NCBI RefSeq assembly: GCF_022096995.1
Contig: NZ_JACXGQ010000002.1
Coordinates: 124,001 to 188,000, forward strand
Reading direction: 5' to 3'
Source: Yoonia sp. I 8.24
GTDB taxonomy: Bacteria > Pseudomonadota > Alphaproteobacteria > Rhodobacterales > Rhodobacteraceae
DNA: 64,000 nt
The first letter of the stretch is position 1, and each line of letters begins with the position of its first letter. A program made the translations under genes and the position numbers. Positions 63,409 to 64,000 of this stretch are shown piece after piece. The notes below the pieces were generated by a model. The model searched no databases, was not told the DNA's origin, and saw nothing but the letters and a program-made list of their open reading frames with translations.

Positions 63409-64000
63409 TCAAGCCGCTTTTGCGCAAAGCTTTCATTGCGGTCCGATTTCTGTTGGTCAGAAAGCGACCCTTCGACATAATTCAAATGCGCCTCTACTGC
63501 GGTCCGCGCAGCCGCTGGATCGCGGGCCTGCAACGCGTCATTAATCGCGCGGTGCTGGTCCAGCAAAGTGTCGCGGGTGGTGCGTTGTTTGAACATGACA
63601 GAGCGGTTGTAGAACACGCCTTCGCGCAGCAACTCATACATCGACCGCATCATATGCAGCATAATGATATTATGGCTGGCCTCGATGATCGACAGGTGGA
63701 AATCCGCATCAAGATAAGCCTCATCCGCTGGATTCCGCTTTTCATGGGCGACTTCCATTTTTTTGAAAATGGTGTTGATCAAGGCAAGATCAGTGTCGCT
63801 GGCAAGACGGGCCGCACGTTCAGCGGCAAGCCCCTCCATGTCGCGGCGAAAAGAGATGTAGTCAAATACGGCCTCAACATGGGTGGAAAACAGTTTCACA
63901 AGCGCCGGGGCAAAAGCAGAGCCAAGCACATCGGCGACATAGACGCCGGCACCGGCCTTAGACGTCAGCAGGCCACGAGACTGAAGATCGGCCAAGGCTT
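63390..64000 (-). CDS. FadR/GntR-type regulator, 5' truncated by the window edge
   Basis: About 203 residues are visible, and the frame stays open to base 64000. The N-terminal stretch (ALADLQSRGLLTSKAGAGVYVAD) is the end of the winged helix-turn-helix. The C-terminal FCD ligand domain carries a metal-binding pattern: DADFHLS (Asp, His), then His residues in LLDQHR and EAHLN. FCD regulators of this subfamily sense carboxylates such as lactate, glycolate or pyruvate. The target cannot be inferred because the neighbours lie outside the window. Confidence 0.82.
   Translation of the reverse strand, partial: ALADLQSRGLLTSKAGAGVYVADVLGSAFAPALVKLFSTHVEAVFDYISFRRDMEGLAAERAARLASDTDLALINTIFKKMEVAHEKRNPADEAYLDADFHLSIIEASHNIIMLHMMRSMYELLREGVFYNRSVMFKQRTTRDTLLDQHRAINDALQARDPAAARTAVEAHLNYVEGSLSDQQKSDRNESFAQKRLDHEVSR

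Noticed and set aside
1..64000. CRISPR arrays, tRNA and rRNA genes
   Set aside because: No regularly spaced repeats and no cloverleaf or rRNA core sequences were recognised when reading both strands; a dedicated scan could still find one.

Overview
The window looks like a chromosomal segment of a marine Rhodobacterales alphaproteobacterium of the Roseobacter group. This rests on gene content and order rather than on any search. The markers are a class I lysyl-tRNA synthetase, a MipZ division-site ATPase, the ureDABC-EFG cluster, an atpI-B-E-F'-F operon with a duplicated b subunit, and the ffh ... rpsP-rimM ... trmD-rplS-rpmE ribosome block. Codon use is GC-leaning (mid to upper 50s percent by eye) and most genes are tightly packed. 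No rRNA, tRNA, CRISPR array, transposase or integrase was recognised. The window opens inside an M3 peptidase gene and closes inside a FadR/GntR-type regulator gene, so both are partial.

Layout. 0-16 kb: peptidase, cation efflux, an SH3 protein, a 2-hydroxyacid dehydrogenase, a dimethylglycine/sarcosine dehydrogenase-like flavoprotein, a minus-strand cluster (aldo/keto reductase, FAD oxidoreductase, GNAT), two small proteins, a second aldo/keto reductase, nadD-dacB and a TerB-like protein. 16-20 kb: lysK and a large beta-helix (tailspike/pectate-lyase-like) gene, each closed by a hairpin. 20-26 kb: the complete urease locus, with two extra small genes between ureC and ureE. 26-32 kb: an outer-membrane-type protein, acs, an exported hypothetical protein and a di-heme cytochrome. 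32-35 kb: an mscS channel gene whose 3' end is present twice, with one AT-richer membrane-protein gene between the copies. 35-46 kb: an RTX-repeat protein, leuCD, a membrane protein, an exported endo/exonuclease-like protein, a divergent reductase/LysR pair, leuB, a DMT exporter and a glutamate-synthase-like flavoprotein. 46-57 kb: mipZ, a DEAD-box helicase and the ribosome/SRP block. 57-64 kb: an azoreductase/LysR/DMT group, an ArsR regulator, the ATP synthase Fo operon, a CPBP protease and the partial regulator.

How the genes work together. The urease genes supply the three enzyme subunits plus the D/E/F/G nickel-insertion machinery. leuC, leuD and leuB cover isomerisation and oxidation in leucine synthesis. 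The atp genes build the membrane Fo sector. The ffh to rpmE block couples membrane targeting, tRNA/rRNA maturation and ribosomal proteins.

The most unusual structure is at 31.9-33.6 kb. A roughly 210-bp end of the mscS gene occurs twice in direct orientation at about 90 percent identity, and the copies bracket a single compositionally distinct gene for a two-helix membrane protein. This is the layout left when a foreign segment enters the 3' end of a gene and supplies a replacement end. Other notable points are a ureD gene without a normal start codon at the expected place, a UreC with a clean 19-residue N-terminal insertion, two coding genes missed by length filters (45 and 50 residues), a terminator-like hairpin inside a signal-peptide coding region, a small family of palindromic repeats, and six convergent gene pairs whose coding ends overlap.
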